64,000 nt of DNA from Streptomyces davaonensis JCM 4913 (GTDB lineage Bacteria; Actinomycetota; Actinomycetes; Streptomycetales; Streptomycetaceae): positions 7,482,326 through 7,546,325 of the forward strand of contig NC_020504.1 of NCBI RefSeq assembly GCF_000349325.1, written 5' to 3'. The notes beneath the pieces were generated by a model, which worked only from the letters and a program-made list of their open reading frames with translations, had not been told where the DNA came from and made no database searches. Positions within the stretch are counted from its first letter, which is position 1; each line of letters begins with the position of its first letter. Of this stretch, positions 19,683-27,460 are shown one piece after another. The translations under genes were made by a program, and so were the position numbers.

Positions 19683-20474
19683 ATGGCTTCGCTCGACCCG
19701 GTTCTCGACAAGGACGGCGTACGACTCACCGTCGACGACGCAGTCGCCACGGTGACGCTGACCAACCCCGACAAGCGCAACGCGCAGAGCCCCGCTCTGT
19801 GGCGGGCGCTGACCGAGGCCGGTCGGCTGCTGCCCGGATCCGTCCGGGTCGTCGTGCTGCGGGCCGAGGGCAAGTCCTTCTCGGCCGGACTCGACCGGCA
19901 GGCGTTCACGCCGGAGGGTTTCGACGGCGAGCCGTCGTTCATCGATCTCGCGCGCGGCAGCGACGCCGAGCTCGACGCGACGATCGCCGAGTACCAGGAC
20001 GCGTTCACCTGGTGGCGGCGCAGTGACCTCGTGTCCATCGCCGCCGTCCAGGGGCACGCCATCGGGGCGGGCTTCCAGCTCGCTCTCGCCTGCGATCTGC
20101 GCGTCGTCGCGGACGACGTGCAGTTCGCCATGCGCGAGACCAGCCTCGGCCTGGTCCCCGACCTGACCGGCACCCACCCCCTGGTGGGCCTCGTCGGCTA
20201 CGCCCGGGCGCTGGAGATCTGCGCCACCGGGCGCTTCGTCACGGCCGAGGAGTCCGTCAGCACCGGCCTGGCCAATGTCGCCGTGCCCGCCGACCAGCTC
20301 GACGACGCCGTACGCGACCTCACCGCCGCCCTGCTGGCGGTGCCCCGGGACGCGGTCGTCGAGACCAAGGCCCTGCTGCGCGGCGCCACGGACCGCACCT
20401 ACGAGGACCAGCGCGTCGCCGAACGCGCCGCCCAGGCGCGCCGGCTGCGGGACCTCGCCGGCGTAGGGGAGTGA
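19683..20474 (+). CDS. Enoyl-CoA hydratase/isomerase family protein
   Basis: Crotonase-fold enzyme, 263 residues, good GGAGG ribosome site. Oxyanion-hole segments: LRAEGKSFSAGLDRQAF near residue 60 and AAVQGHAIGAGFQLALACDLR near residue 120. At the usual acid/base positions the sequence is METSLGLVPDLTGTHPL-like, where Asp replaces a hydratase-type glutamate, so isomerase or another crotonase reaction is as likely as hydration. An isolated gene; a dyad just upstream suggests repressor control. Confidence 0.88.
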   Translation: MASLDPVLDKDGVRLTVDDAVATVTLTNPDKRNAQSPALWRALTEAGRLLPGSVRVVVLRAEGKSFSAGLDRQAFTPEGFDGEPSFIDLARGSDAELDATIAEYQDAFTWWRRSDLVSIAAVQGHAIGAGFQLALACDLRVVADDVQFAMRETSLGLVPDLTGTHPLVGLVGYARALEICATGRFVTAEESVSTGLANVAVPADQLDDAVRDLTAALLAVPRDAVVETKALLRGATDRTYEDQRVAERAAQARRLRDLAGVGE

Positions 20475-20492
20475 GCGCTCACCCGACAGTGC

Positions 20493-21215
20493 TCACCCGA
20501 CGACGGCGGTGACCAGGACCGCCACCGTCGGGTGATCCGGCAGCGCCTTCGTCACCTCGGCGCGGACCGCGCGGGCCACCTCCACGGCCCGGTGGTCCGC
20601 GGCCACGGCGAGCTCCAGCCGGACATGACGCGCGGGCAGCGCGGCTTCGGCGGGCCGTTCCTCGATGTGCACCGGCCGGCCGAGGCCGACCGGCGCCCCG
20701 GCGAGGCCGACCACGCCCGGCACCGCGAGCGCGGCCCGCGCGGCGCGGGACTCGTCGCCGTCCGCGGGCCCCCGCGCCGACGGCGGCTCCTGCTGCCGTT
20801 GCGGCGCGGCCTCCGGCGCCTCCTCCAGCAGGGCCGTCACCCGCAGGTCCACCTCCGTGACCGTCAGCCCCAGTCCCTCGGTCGCCGCCTCGGCCAGCGC
20901 CGAGCGCAGCCGGTCCGCCACCGAGGGCAGCGGCTCCGCGGCCGTCGCCGCGAACTCCGCCGTCACCCGCAGCGCTCCGGGCGACAACGCGCTCGGCGGC
21001 GGCGGTACGACGGGCTCCTGCGCCCGCGCGGGGTCCGCGAGCGCGATCCGCAGCGCGCCCAGGCGCACCCCCGGCATGCCGTCCGCCGCGCGCTCCAACG
21101 CTGTTACGGCCGCCTGCTCCGCGATCCACGCGCCGTCCCGCGCGCCGCCCAGGGGCAGCAGCCTGCCCAACCCCAGCTGATGCCGTACCGCCCGCGTCCA
21201 TCCGTCCGCCGTCAT
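20493..21215 (-). CDS. Asp23-cluster-associated protein with two Asp23-like halves
   Basis: 240 residues from the ATG giving MTADGWTRAVRHQLGLGRLLPLGGARDGAW. Divergent from the Asp23 cluster, with 88 bases between starts. Similar proteins next to Streptomyces Asp23 genes are, I believe, named nucleopolyhedrovirus-P10-like in some annotations; that name says nothing of function. What I see is two similar segments: GALRVTAEFAATAAEPLPSV with a following helix and VTEVDLRVTALLEE, and HVRLELAVAADHRAVEVARA with PTVAVLVTAVVG. Both recall the beta-alpha-beta core of Asp23 domains, separated by a Pro/Gln-rich linker. Confidence 0.7.
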   Translation of the reverse strand: MTADGWTRAVRHQLGLGRLLPLGGARDGAWIAEQAAVTALERAADGMPGVRLGALRIALADPARAQEPVVPPPPSALSPGALRVTAEFAATAAEPLPSVADRLRSALAEAATEGLGLTVTEVDLRVTALLEEAPEAAPQRQQEPPSARGPADGDESRAARAALAVPGVVGLAGAPVGLGRPVHIEERPAEAALPARHVRLELAVAADHRAVEVARAVRAEVTKALPDHPTVAVLVTAVVG

Positions 21216-21303
21216 TACCCCAGCCTGCCGCATCCCCGGGGCGCGATGGGGCAACCGCACTTACGGTGGTCGAAGGAGGACGAACCGAAAGGGACGTACG
21301 GCG

Positions 21304-21777
21304 ATGAGCGACACGACACAGAAGTCCCAGGTCGAGCAGGAGCCGACCGTACAGACCCGTAAGGCCGTCAAGCGCGGCGGCGGTGACCCGTCCACCCGCG
21401 GGCGGACCACCATCGCCGACGGCGTCGTCGAGAAGATCGCGGGCCTCGCCGCGCGGGACGTGCTCGGCGTGCATGCGATGGGCAGCGGCCTCAGCCGGAC
21501 CTTCGGCGCGGTGCGGGACCGGGTGCCGGGCGGCGGCTCGAAATCGGTCACCCGTGGTGTGAAAGCCGAGGTCGGCGAGGTGCAGACCGCGCTCGACCTG
21601 GAGATCGTCGTCGACTACGGCGTCTCCATCGCCGACGTCGCGCGGGCGGTCCGGGAGAACGTGGTCTCCGCGGTGGAGCGCATGACCGGCCTGGAAGTGG
21701 TCGAGGTCAACATCGCGGTGAGCGATGTGAAGCTGCCCGAGGAGGAGGAAGAGGAACTGGAGCCCAGGATCCAGTGA
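21304..21777 (+). CDS. Asp23/Gls24 family envelope stress protein
   Basis: 157 residues. A polar N-terminal tail of about 35 residues precedes GRTTIADGVVEKIAGLAARD, VLGVHAMG and the second half ALDLEIVVDYGVSIADVARAVRENV followed by MTGLEVVEVNIAVSDVKLPEEEEEE, the full Asp23 pattern. In Staphylococcus, Asp23 is held at the membrane by AmaP and its loss triggers a cell-wall stress response; the AmaP homologue is four genes downstream here. First gene of a five-gene plus-strand operon. Confidence 0.9.
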   Translation: MSDTTQKSQVEQEPTVQTRKAVKRGGGDPSTRGRTTIADGVVEKIAGLAARDVLGVHAMGSGLSRTFGAVRDRVPGGGSKSVTRGVKAEVGEVQTALDLEIVVDYGVSIADVARAVRENVVSAVERMTGLEVVEVNIAVSDVKLPEEEEEELEPRIQ

Positions 21778-21808
21778 CCGGACGTCGTACCGCTGAGGGG
21801 AGCGCACC

Positions 21809-22000
21809 ATGAGCATGGCCGTGGTCGGCATGATCGCCGGCATGGCGCTGGGCTTCGCCGGGTACTTCGGCGGGTTCGGCGCCTTCCTGCTGGTGGCCGC
21901 GCTGGGCGCCATCGGTTTCGTCGTCGGCCGGTTCCTCGAAGGGGACCTGGAACTCGGTGACTTCTTCCGCAGCCGCGACGACCGGCGCGACCGGCGGTGA
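21809..22000 (+). CDS. Small membrane protein of the Asp23 cluster (DUF2273-like)
   Basis: 63 residues. Two closely spaced hydrophobic segments (VVGMIAGMALGFAGYFGG and AFLLVAALGAIGFVVGRF) are followed by an acidic then basic tail (EGDLELGDFFRSRDDRRDRR). DUF2273-type proteins of this size and layout accompany Asp23 genes in Firmicutes and Actinobacteria. Likely a membrane anchor for Asp23 proteins; inference from context. Confidence 0.75.
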   Translation: MSMAVVGMIAGMALGFAGYFGGFGAFLLVAALGAIGFVVGRFLEGDLELGDFFRSRDDRRDRR

Positions 22001-22005
22001 CGTAG

Positions 22006-22374
22006 GTGAGCGTCGACCCCGGTGAGGTCCGCCTGCCGCGGGCCGCCGTGCCGCCCGGTGAGCGCGGCTCCACCCGGATCGCGGACCGGGTCGTGGCGAA
22101 GATCGCCTCCCAGGCCGCCCGCGAGGCCCTCGGCCCGCTGCCCGGGGACGCGGCGCCCCCGCACGCGGGCGTGGTCGTCCACCACGACATCGCGCGCGTC
22201 CGCGTCCACCTCGAACTCGACTACCCCACCGACATCGGCGCCCGCTGCGCCGCCGTGCGTCGTCATGTCGCCGAGCGGGTAGGCGCGTTGGTGGGCATGG
22301 AGGTGCCGGAGGTAGCCGTTCAGGTGGAGCGGCTGCACTCGGCACACGGCGCGGCGCAGGGGAGGACGCGATGA
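22006..22374 (+). CDS. Second Asp23/Gls24-like protein
   Basis: 122 residues from GTG 22006, five bases after the preceding stop. The core GSTRIADRVVAKIASQAARE, HAGVVVHHDIARVRVHLELDY and PTDIGARCAAVRRHVAERVG then MEVPEVAVQVERL is an Asp23 domain with a shortened middle. The two Asp23 paralogues in one operon could form hetero-oligomers. Overlaps the next gene as ATGA. Confidence 0.8.
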   Translation: MSVDPGEVRLPRAAVPPGERGSTRIADRVVAKIASQAAREALGPLPGDAAPPHAGVVVHHDIARVRVHLELDYPTDIGARCAAVRRHVAERVGALVGMEVPEVAVQVERLHSAHGAAQGRTR

Positions 22375-23063
22375 GCGAGCCCCAGGGCTCGGAGGGCACC
22401 GAGGGCACCACACGACCCCTGCCGGTCGTCGAGAAGGCGACCGGCACCGGCACACTCGACCAGAACGCCTCCGCGGCCGCCTTCGACCCGCCGCCGCCCG
22501 TCCTGGACGGCGAGAACGGCGCCAACGGCCGCTTCTGGTCGGCCCGTCGGGTCCCGGCCGCCGTGGTCGCCGTGCTCCTGCTGGTCCTCGCGGGCGCTTT
22601 CCTGTACGACGTCGTCGCCGTGCGCACCGACCGGTCCGCGATGGAGTGGCGGCGCGAACTGGCCCGGCAGCTCGCCGAGCGCCCCCTCGACGACACCTGG
22701 GTGCTGGTCGGCGCGGGCGTCGCCGTCGCGCTCGGCCTGTGGCTGGTCGTCCTGGCCACCACCCCCGGCCTGCGCGCCGTACTGCCGATGACCCGCACCC
22801 ACCCCGACGTCCGCGCCGGACTCGATCGCGAGGCCGCCGCCCTGGCCCTGCGCGACCGGGCCATGGAGATCTCGGGCGTGCAGTCGGTAGGGGTCCGGAT
22901 GGGCCGCAGGCGGGCCGACGTCCGCGCGGTCTCCCACTTCCGTGACCTGGACGACGTGCGCGCCGACCTGGACGACGTCCTCGCCGAAGCGATCCGCGGC
23001 CTCGGCCTGTCCCGGCCGCCCGCGCTCTCGGTGCATGTACGACGGCCCGGACGGAAGGGGTGA
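22371..23063 (+). CDS. DUF6286-type membrane protein of the Asp23 cluster
   Basis: 230 residues. A polar N-terminus of about 55 residues is followed by two transmembrane helices (VPAAVVAVLLLVLAGAFLYD and WVLVGAGVAVALGLWLVVLA). A cytoplasmic domain follows that itself looks Asp23-like (DREAAALALRDRAMEISGVQ, then VRMGRRRADVRAVSHF). Start overlaps the previous stop as ATGA and its own stop overlaps the next start as GTGA, so translation is coupled through the block. The family label is from memory of Streptomyces annotations. Confidence 0.75.
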   Translation: MSEPQGSEGTEGTTRPLPVVEKATGTGTLDQNASAAAFDPPPPVLDGENGANGRFWSARRVPAAVVAVLLLVLAGAFLYDVVAVRTDRSAMEWRRELARQLAERPLDDTWVLVGAGVAVALGLWLVVLATTPGLRAVLPMTRTHPDVRAGLDREAAALALRDRAMEISGVQSVGVRMGRRRADVRAVSHFRDLDDVRADLDDVLAEAIRGLGLSRPPALSVHVRRPGRKG

Positions 23064-23647
23064 GCGCCGTGCTGAGGGTCGTCAACCGCGTCCTGCTCGG
23101 GGTCATCGGCGTCGTCCTGGTCCTGCTCGGCGGCTCCGTGCTCGCCGTCGGCCTGGGCCTTGACCCGCCGTCCTGGTGGATCCACGACGGCAAGAACGAC
23201 GTCCTGCTCGACGACGCCGAGCGCACCCGCTGGCGCGCCGAGGGCTGGTGGTGGCCGACCGTCATCGCGGTGCTCGTGGTCCTGGTGCTGCTCGCCCTGT
23301 GGTGGCTGACCGCGGTCCTGCGGCGCCGCCGCCTCACCGAGGTCCTGGTCGAGACCGGCGACGGAGAGGGCGCGCTGCTGCGGGGCCGCGCCCTGGAGTC
23401 CGTACTGGCCGACGAGGCGGCGTCGACGGACGGCGTCCACCGGGCGCGGACCCACCTGACCGGCCGCAGAAACGCCCCCGAGGCCCGCGTACGGCTGCTG
23501 CTGGAGCCGCATGTGGACCCGGGGACGGCGCTGACGGAGCTGACCGATCAGGCGCTGACCCACGCGCGGGAGTCGGCCGGACTGGCCTCGCTGCCCGCGG
23601 AGGTCAGGATGCGGGCGGCCAAGCACCGGGCGGAGCGGGTCAGTTGA
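23060..23647 (+). CDS. amaP: Alkaline shock response membrane anchor protein AmaP
   Basis: 195 residues from GTG 23060. Two transmembrane helices form a hairpin (VLLGVIGVVLVLLGGSVLAVG near residue 10-30 and WPTVIAVLVVLVLLALWWLTA near 68-90), followed by an Asp23-like cytoplasmic domain (HRARTHLTGRRNAPEARVRL, LTELTDQALTHARESAG). This is the AmaP arrangement known from Staphylococcus, where it anchors Asp23. Last gene of the cluster; convergent with the SDR gene 15 bases away. Confidence 0.82.
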   Translation: MSAVLRVVNRVLLGVIGVVLVLLGGSVLAVGLGLDPPSWWIHDGKNDVLLDDAERTRWRAEGWWWPTVIAVLVVLVLLALWWLTAVLRRRRLTEVLVETGDGEGALLRGRALESVLADEAASTDGVHRARTHLTGRRNAPEARVRLLLEPHVDPGTALTELTDQALTHARESAGLASLPAEVRMRAAKHRAERVS

Positions 23648-23662
23648 GCCCCATGGAGGTTT

Positions 23663-24418
23663 TCAGAACCCGTGCCGGAAGCCACCGTCCACCGGGACCA
23701 TGATTCCGGTGAGGTAGGAGGCCGCCGGGGACAGCAGGAACGCTCCGGCGCGGCCGAACTCCTCCGGCGCCCCGTACCGGCGCAGCGGGATCCGCGACTC
23801 GGCGGCCGCGCGAGTGGCCTCCGGGTCCGCGGACAGGCCGTCCAGCTCGCGCACCCGGTCGGTGTCGATGCGCCCCGGCAGCAGGCCCACGACCCGGATC
23901 CCGCGAGGCCCCAGCTCGTCCGCGAGGGACTTGGCGAACCCGGCGAGCCCGGGCCGCAGCCCGTTGGAGATCGTCAGCCCCGGAATCGGCTCGTGCACGG
24001 ACCCGGAGAGCACGAACCCGATGACACCGCCCGGCTCCAGCTCCGCCGCGGCCGCCCGCGCGAGGCGCACCGCGCCCAGGAACACCGACTCGAAGGCCGA
24101 CTGCCACTGCTCGTCGGTGTTGTCGGCGACGAAGCCCGGCGCCGGGCCGCCCACGCTCACCAGCACACCGTCGAAGCCGCCGAAGTGCTCCCGCGCGGCG
24201 GCGATCAGCCGCGCGGGCGTCTCCGGGTCGGCGTTGCCCGCGGCCACCCCGACCGCGTTCGGGCCGAGCGCGGCAGCGGCCTCGGCGACCGTCTTCTCGT
24301 CCCGCCCCGAAATGATCACTTTGGCGCCGTCGGCGACCAGCTCACGCGCGGTGGCGTTGCCCAGCCCGCGCGTGGCACCCGTGACGACGAACACCCGGTC
24401 CTTCAGTCCAAGATCCAT
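23663..24418 (-). CDS. SDR family oxidoreductase
   Basis: 251 residues. NAD(P)-binding motif VTGATRGLGNATA near residues 12-24; SVGGPAPG replaces the usual NNAG. The catalytic block is atypical: after VLSGSVHEPIPGLTISNGLR the usual YxxxK tyrosine is not apparent (N-G-L-R at the expected place), although a Lys occurs further on in GFAKSLADELG. It may therefore be a divergent or inactive SDR of the type that keeps the fold. C-terminal SPAASYLTGIMVPVDGGFRHGF is canonical. Starts five bases after the GH15 gene stop, so the two are probably one transcript. Confidence 0.88.
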   Translation of the reverse strand: MDLGLKDRVFVVTGATRGLGNATARELVADGAKVIISGRDEKTVAEAAAALGPNAVGVAAGNADPETPARLIAAAREHFGGFDGVLVSVGGPAPGFVADNTDEQWQSAFESVFLGAVRLARAAAAELEPGGVIGFVLSGSVHEPIPGLTISNGLRPGLAGFAKSLADELGPRGIRVVGLLPGRIDTDRVRELDGLSADPEATRAAAESRIPLRRYGAPEEFGRAGAFLLSPAASYLTGIMVPVDGGFRHGF

Positions 24419-24423
24419 GGCCC

Positions 24424-26241
24424 CTATCCTGCATCGTCCGGCCCGAACAGGGCGAGGGCGGTGTTCACCAGGCCGATATGGCTGAATGCCTGCGGGAAGT
24501 TGCCGAGCTGGTGGCCGGCCGCGGCGTCGTACTCCTCGGCCAGCAGCCCCACGTCGCTGCCGAGCCCGACGAGCCGTTCGAACAGCTTGCGGGCCTCCTC
24601 GGTGCGGCCCGTCATGTGCAGGGCGTCCGCGAGCCAGAACGAGCAGACCAGGAAGGTGCCCTCGCCGCCGGGCAGCCCGTCGACGTCCGTCTTCTCGGCG
24701 CTGTAGCGGCGCAGGAAGCCGTCGTGGCTCAGTTCCTCGCGGACCGCGTCGACGGTGCCGATCACGCGGGGGTCGTCCGGCGGCAGGAACCCCACGCGCG
24801 GGATGAGCAGCAGCGAGGCGTCCAGCTCGCGCGAGCCGTAGTACTGGGTGAAGGTGTTCCGCGCGGGGTCGAAGCCCCGCTCGCACACCTCCTGGTGCAC
24901 TTCGTCGCGCATCGCGCGCCAGGCGTCCACGTCGCCGTCCAGCTCCGGGTGGGTCTCCACGGTGCGCACCGCGCGGTCCGCGGCCACCCACACCATCACC
25001 TTGGAGTGCACGAACTGCTTGCGGCCTCCGCGCACCTCCCAGAGCCCCTCGTCGGGCTGCCGCCACGCCGTGCACAGGAAGTCCATCAGCGCGACCTGGA
25101 GCGCCCACATGTGCGGCTCGGAGGGCAGGCCCGAACTCCGGGCCAGCGACAGCGAGTCCATGACCTCGCCGTAGACGTCCAGCTGGAGCTGGTTCACCGC
25201 GTCGTTGCCGATCCGGACGGGGCCGCTGGCGGCGAAGCCGGGCAGCCACGACAGCTCCGTCTCGGGCAGCCGGCGCTCGCCCGCCAGGCCGTACATGATC
25301 TGGAGGTCCGCGGGGTCGCCCGCGACCGCGCGCAGCAGCCAGTTCCGCCAGGCCTCGGCCTCCTCCTGGTATCCGGCGGCCAGCAGCGCGCCGAGGGTGA
25401 GGGTGGAGTCGCGCAGCCAGCAGTAGCGGTAGTCCCAGTTGCGCACGCCGCCCAGCTCCTCGGGGAGCGAGGTGGTGGCCGCGGCGACGATGCCGCCGGT
25501 GGGGGAGTAGGTGAGCGCCTTCAGGGTGATCAGCGAGCGGACCACGGCGTCCCGGTGCGGGCCGTCGTAGCGGCAGCGGGCCGCCCACGCCTGCCAGTCG
25601 GCGACGCTGGCGCGCAGTGACTTGTGGGGGTGGACGAGCGGTGGGCGGGGCTCGTGCGAGGGGTGCCAGGTCAGGACGAACGCCACCGACTCGCCCTCGG
25701 CGACGGTGAACTCCGAGTACGTGCACCGGTCCTCGCCCCAGGTGCGCACCGCCGGCTCGCTGCGCAGCCACACCGAGTCCGGTCCGGCCACCGCGACCCG
25801 GTGGCCGCGGGAGCGGCGCAGCCACGGGGTGATCGAGCCGTAGTCGAACCGCAGCCGGAGCATGCTGCGGACGGTCACCTCGCCGCGCAGCCCCTCGACG
25901 ATCCGGACGACGTCCGGGGCGCGGTCCCGCTGCGGCATCAGATCGGTGACCCGGACCGCCCCTTCCTCGGTCTCCCACTCGGTGTCCAGGACGAGGGTGT
26001 CCGGGCGGTAGGCGCGTCGGGCGCACCGCTCGGCGCCTACGGGAGCGATCCGCCAGCTGCCGTTGTCCTCGTCGCCGAGCAGCCGGGCGAAGCAGGCGGC
26101 CGAGTCGAACCGGGGCAGACACAGCCAGTCGATGGAGCCGTCCCGGCCGACCAGGGCGGCGGTCTGCTCGTCGCCGATGAGCGCGTAGTCCTCGATACGG
26201 GGGTGCACGGGGTGCGGGTTCCCGGGCGGGCGGCGAGGCAA
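24424..26241 (-). CDS. Glycoside hydrolase family 15 protein (trehalase/glucoamylase-like)
   Basis: 605 residues. The N-terminal segment IEDYALIGDEQTAALVGRDG followed by SIDWLCLPRFDSAACFARLL is the hallmark of the bacterial GH15 group that includes mycobacterial trehalase. The catalytic (alpha/alpha)6 domain has GGVRNWDYRYCWLRDSTLTL near residue 265, WLPGFAASGPVRIGNDAV and the C-terminal GHQLGNFPQAFSHIGLVNTA. Inverting hydrolysis of trehalose or an alpha-glucan end; substrate uncertain. Cytoplasmic (no signal peptide). Same transcript as the SDR gene downstream. Confidence 0.9.
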   Translation of the reverse strand: MPRRPPGNPHPVHPRIEDYALIGDEQTAALVGRDGSIDWLCLPRFDSAACFARLLGDEDNGSWRIAPVGAERCARRAYRPDTLVLDTEWETEEGAVRVTDLMPQRDRAPDVVRIVEGLRGEVTVRSMLRLRFDYGSITPWLRRSRGHRVAVAGPDSVWLRSEPAVRTWGEDRCTYSEFTVAEGESVAFVLTWHPSHEPRPPLVHPHKSLRASVADWQAWAARCRYDGPHRDAVVRSLITLKALTYSPTGGIVAAATTSLPEELGGVRNWDYRYCWLRDSTLTLGALLAAGYQEEAEAWRNWLLRAVAGDPADLQIMYGLAGERRLPETELSWLPGFAASGPVRIGNDAVNQLQLDVYGEVMDSLSLARSSGLPSEPHMWALQVALMDFLCTAWRQPDEGLWEVRGGRKQFVHSKVMVWVAADRAVRTVETHPELDGDVDAWRAMRDEVHQEVCERGFDPARNTFTQYYGSRELDASLLLIPRVGFLPPDDPRVIGTVDAVREELSHDGFLRRYSAEKTDVDGLPGGEGTFLVCSFWLADALHMTGRTEEARKLFERLVGLGSDVGLLAEEYDAAAGHQLGNFPQAFSHIGLVNTALALFGPDDAG

Positions 26242-26307
26242 TCCGGGCGCGGAGGCAATCCGGCCGTACGGCTCACACGGCCGCGGGCCTCGTCTCTGTC
26301 GGCGCGG

Positions 26308-27102
26308 TCATACGGCCGCGGGCTCGGCCTCGGCAGCGGAGTCGGCGGCAGCCTGTTCGCGTCGGTCGCGCAGCTCGCGGCGGACCAGGATCACCCAGCC
26401 GACCGGGACGCCGACCGCGAACAGCCACCACTGGATGGCGTACGCGTAGTTCAGGGCGGCGTTCTCGTCGCCCGGCTTGCCGAGCTGCTCCGGGGTGTCG
26501 CCCTTCGGCTCGGGCCCGGTCTGCGCGATGTAGCCGCCGAGCACCTCGGCGTCGAGGCGCTCGGCCTCGTGCGCGCTGTTGATCAGCATGATCTGCCGGT
26601 CGGGCAGGCCCTTGAGGTTCTTGATGCCGCTCGCCTCGGTCGTCTCGTCCGGCATCAGCCGGCCGGTGACGGTGAGCTCACCGCGGGGCGGGGCCGGGAC
26701 CTTCGGGAACGCGGTCTGGCTGGTGCCGTCGGCGGGGATCCAGCCCCGGTTGACGAGCAGCACCTTGCCGTCGTTCAGCACGAACGGGGTCAGGACGTGG
26801 TAGCCGACCTCGTCGTCGGCGTTGGTGCGGCGGCGGACGACGACCTCGTCGTCGGTGTCGAAGTGCCCCGTGGCGGTGACGGTGCGGTACCGCTCCTCGG
26901 TGGTGATCGTGCGCCCGGGGGCGGTCAGCTCCTCCACGGGGACCGGCTTCGCGGACAGCGCGTCGGAGACCAGCTGGTTGCGGGCGGCCCGCTCGTCGTG
27001 GCGGTCCATCTGCCAGATGCCCAGCCTGATCATCGTGGGGATGAGCAGCAGGGCGACCAGCGTGAGGATCACCCACTGCCGGGACAACAGGAAGCGGTAC
27101 AC
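26308..27102 (-). CDS. SURF1 family cytochrome oxidase assembly protein
   Basis: 264 residues from GTG 27102 (YRFLLSRQWVILTLVALLLI); an ATG five codons earlier is possible. Two transmembrane helices, one at each end (residues 8-28 and roughly 215-235, YAIQWWLFAVGVPVGWVILV), flank a large extracytoplasmic domain with the SURF1 signatures RLGIWQMDRHDER, LLVNRGWIPADG and the C-terminal LNYAYAIQWW. Helps insert heme into, or assemble, aa3-type cytochrome c oxidase. No cox genes adjoin it. Confidence 0.92.
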   Translation of the reverse strand: MYRFLLSRQWVILTLVALLLIPTMIRLGIWQMDRHDERAARNQLVSDALSAKPVPVEELTAPGRTITTEERYRTVTATGHFDTDDEVVVRRRTNADDEVGYHVLTPFVLNDGKVLLVNRGWIPADGTSQTAFPKVPAPPRGELTVTGRLMPDETTEASGIKNLKGLPDRQIMLINSAHEAERLDAEVLGGYIAQTGPEPKGDTPEQLGKPGDENAALNYAYAIQWWLFAVGVPVGWVILVRRELRDRREQAAADSAAEAEPAAV

Positions 27103-27151
27103 CCCACGACCGTACAACTCGGTCGTGGGGTGGATTCACGCGGGTACCGGG

Positions 27152-27385
27152 TCACACCTTGTCGATGATGCCCACCTTTCCCTCCGCGCGGGCGCAGTGG
27201 CCGCCGCAGTACCAGTGGCCCTCCACCTCCACGCCCTGCCCGATGATCTGGACGCGGCAGTGCTCACAGATGGGGGCCATGCGGTGGATCGCACAGGAGA
27301 AGCAGTCGAAGACATGCACGGCGCCCTGCGCGTGCACCTCGAAGGACATCCCATAGTCATTTCCGCAAACTTCGCATCTCGCCAT
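27152..27385 (-). CDS. Small zinc-ribbon protein
   Basis: 77 residues from the ATG giving MARCEVCGNDYGMSFEV. Contains CxxC pairs at CEVC, CFSC and CEHC and a terminal CGGHC, with His between them, enough for two or more zinc sites. Conserved small actinobacterial protein of unknown role. It sits between SURF1 and the exonuclease on the same strand, 49 bases before the SURF1 start. The frame to 27448 has no support. Confidence 0.82.
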   Translation of the reverse strand: MARCEVCGNDYGMSFEVHAQGAVHVFDCFSCAIHRMAPICEHCRVQIIGQGVEVEGHWYCGGHCARAEGKVGIIDKV

Positions 27386-27460
27386 GCGCCACAGGGTGGG
27401 CCGTCGGTGCGGCGCGGGCGAGCGGGCGCGGGGCGAGTCGCCTGGCAATCACCCATACGG

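Noticed and set aside
20479..23337. 952-residue minus-strand frame across the Asp23 cluster
   Set aside because: Arg/Pro/Gly-rich shadow of several well-supported plus-strand genes; no domain visible.
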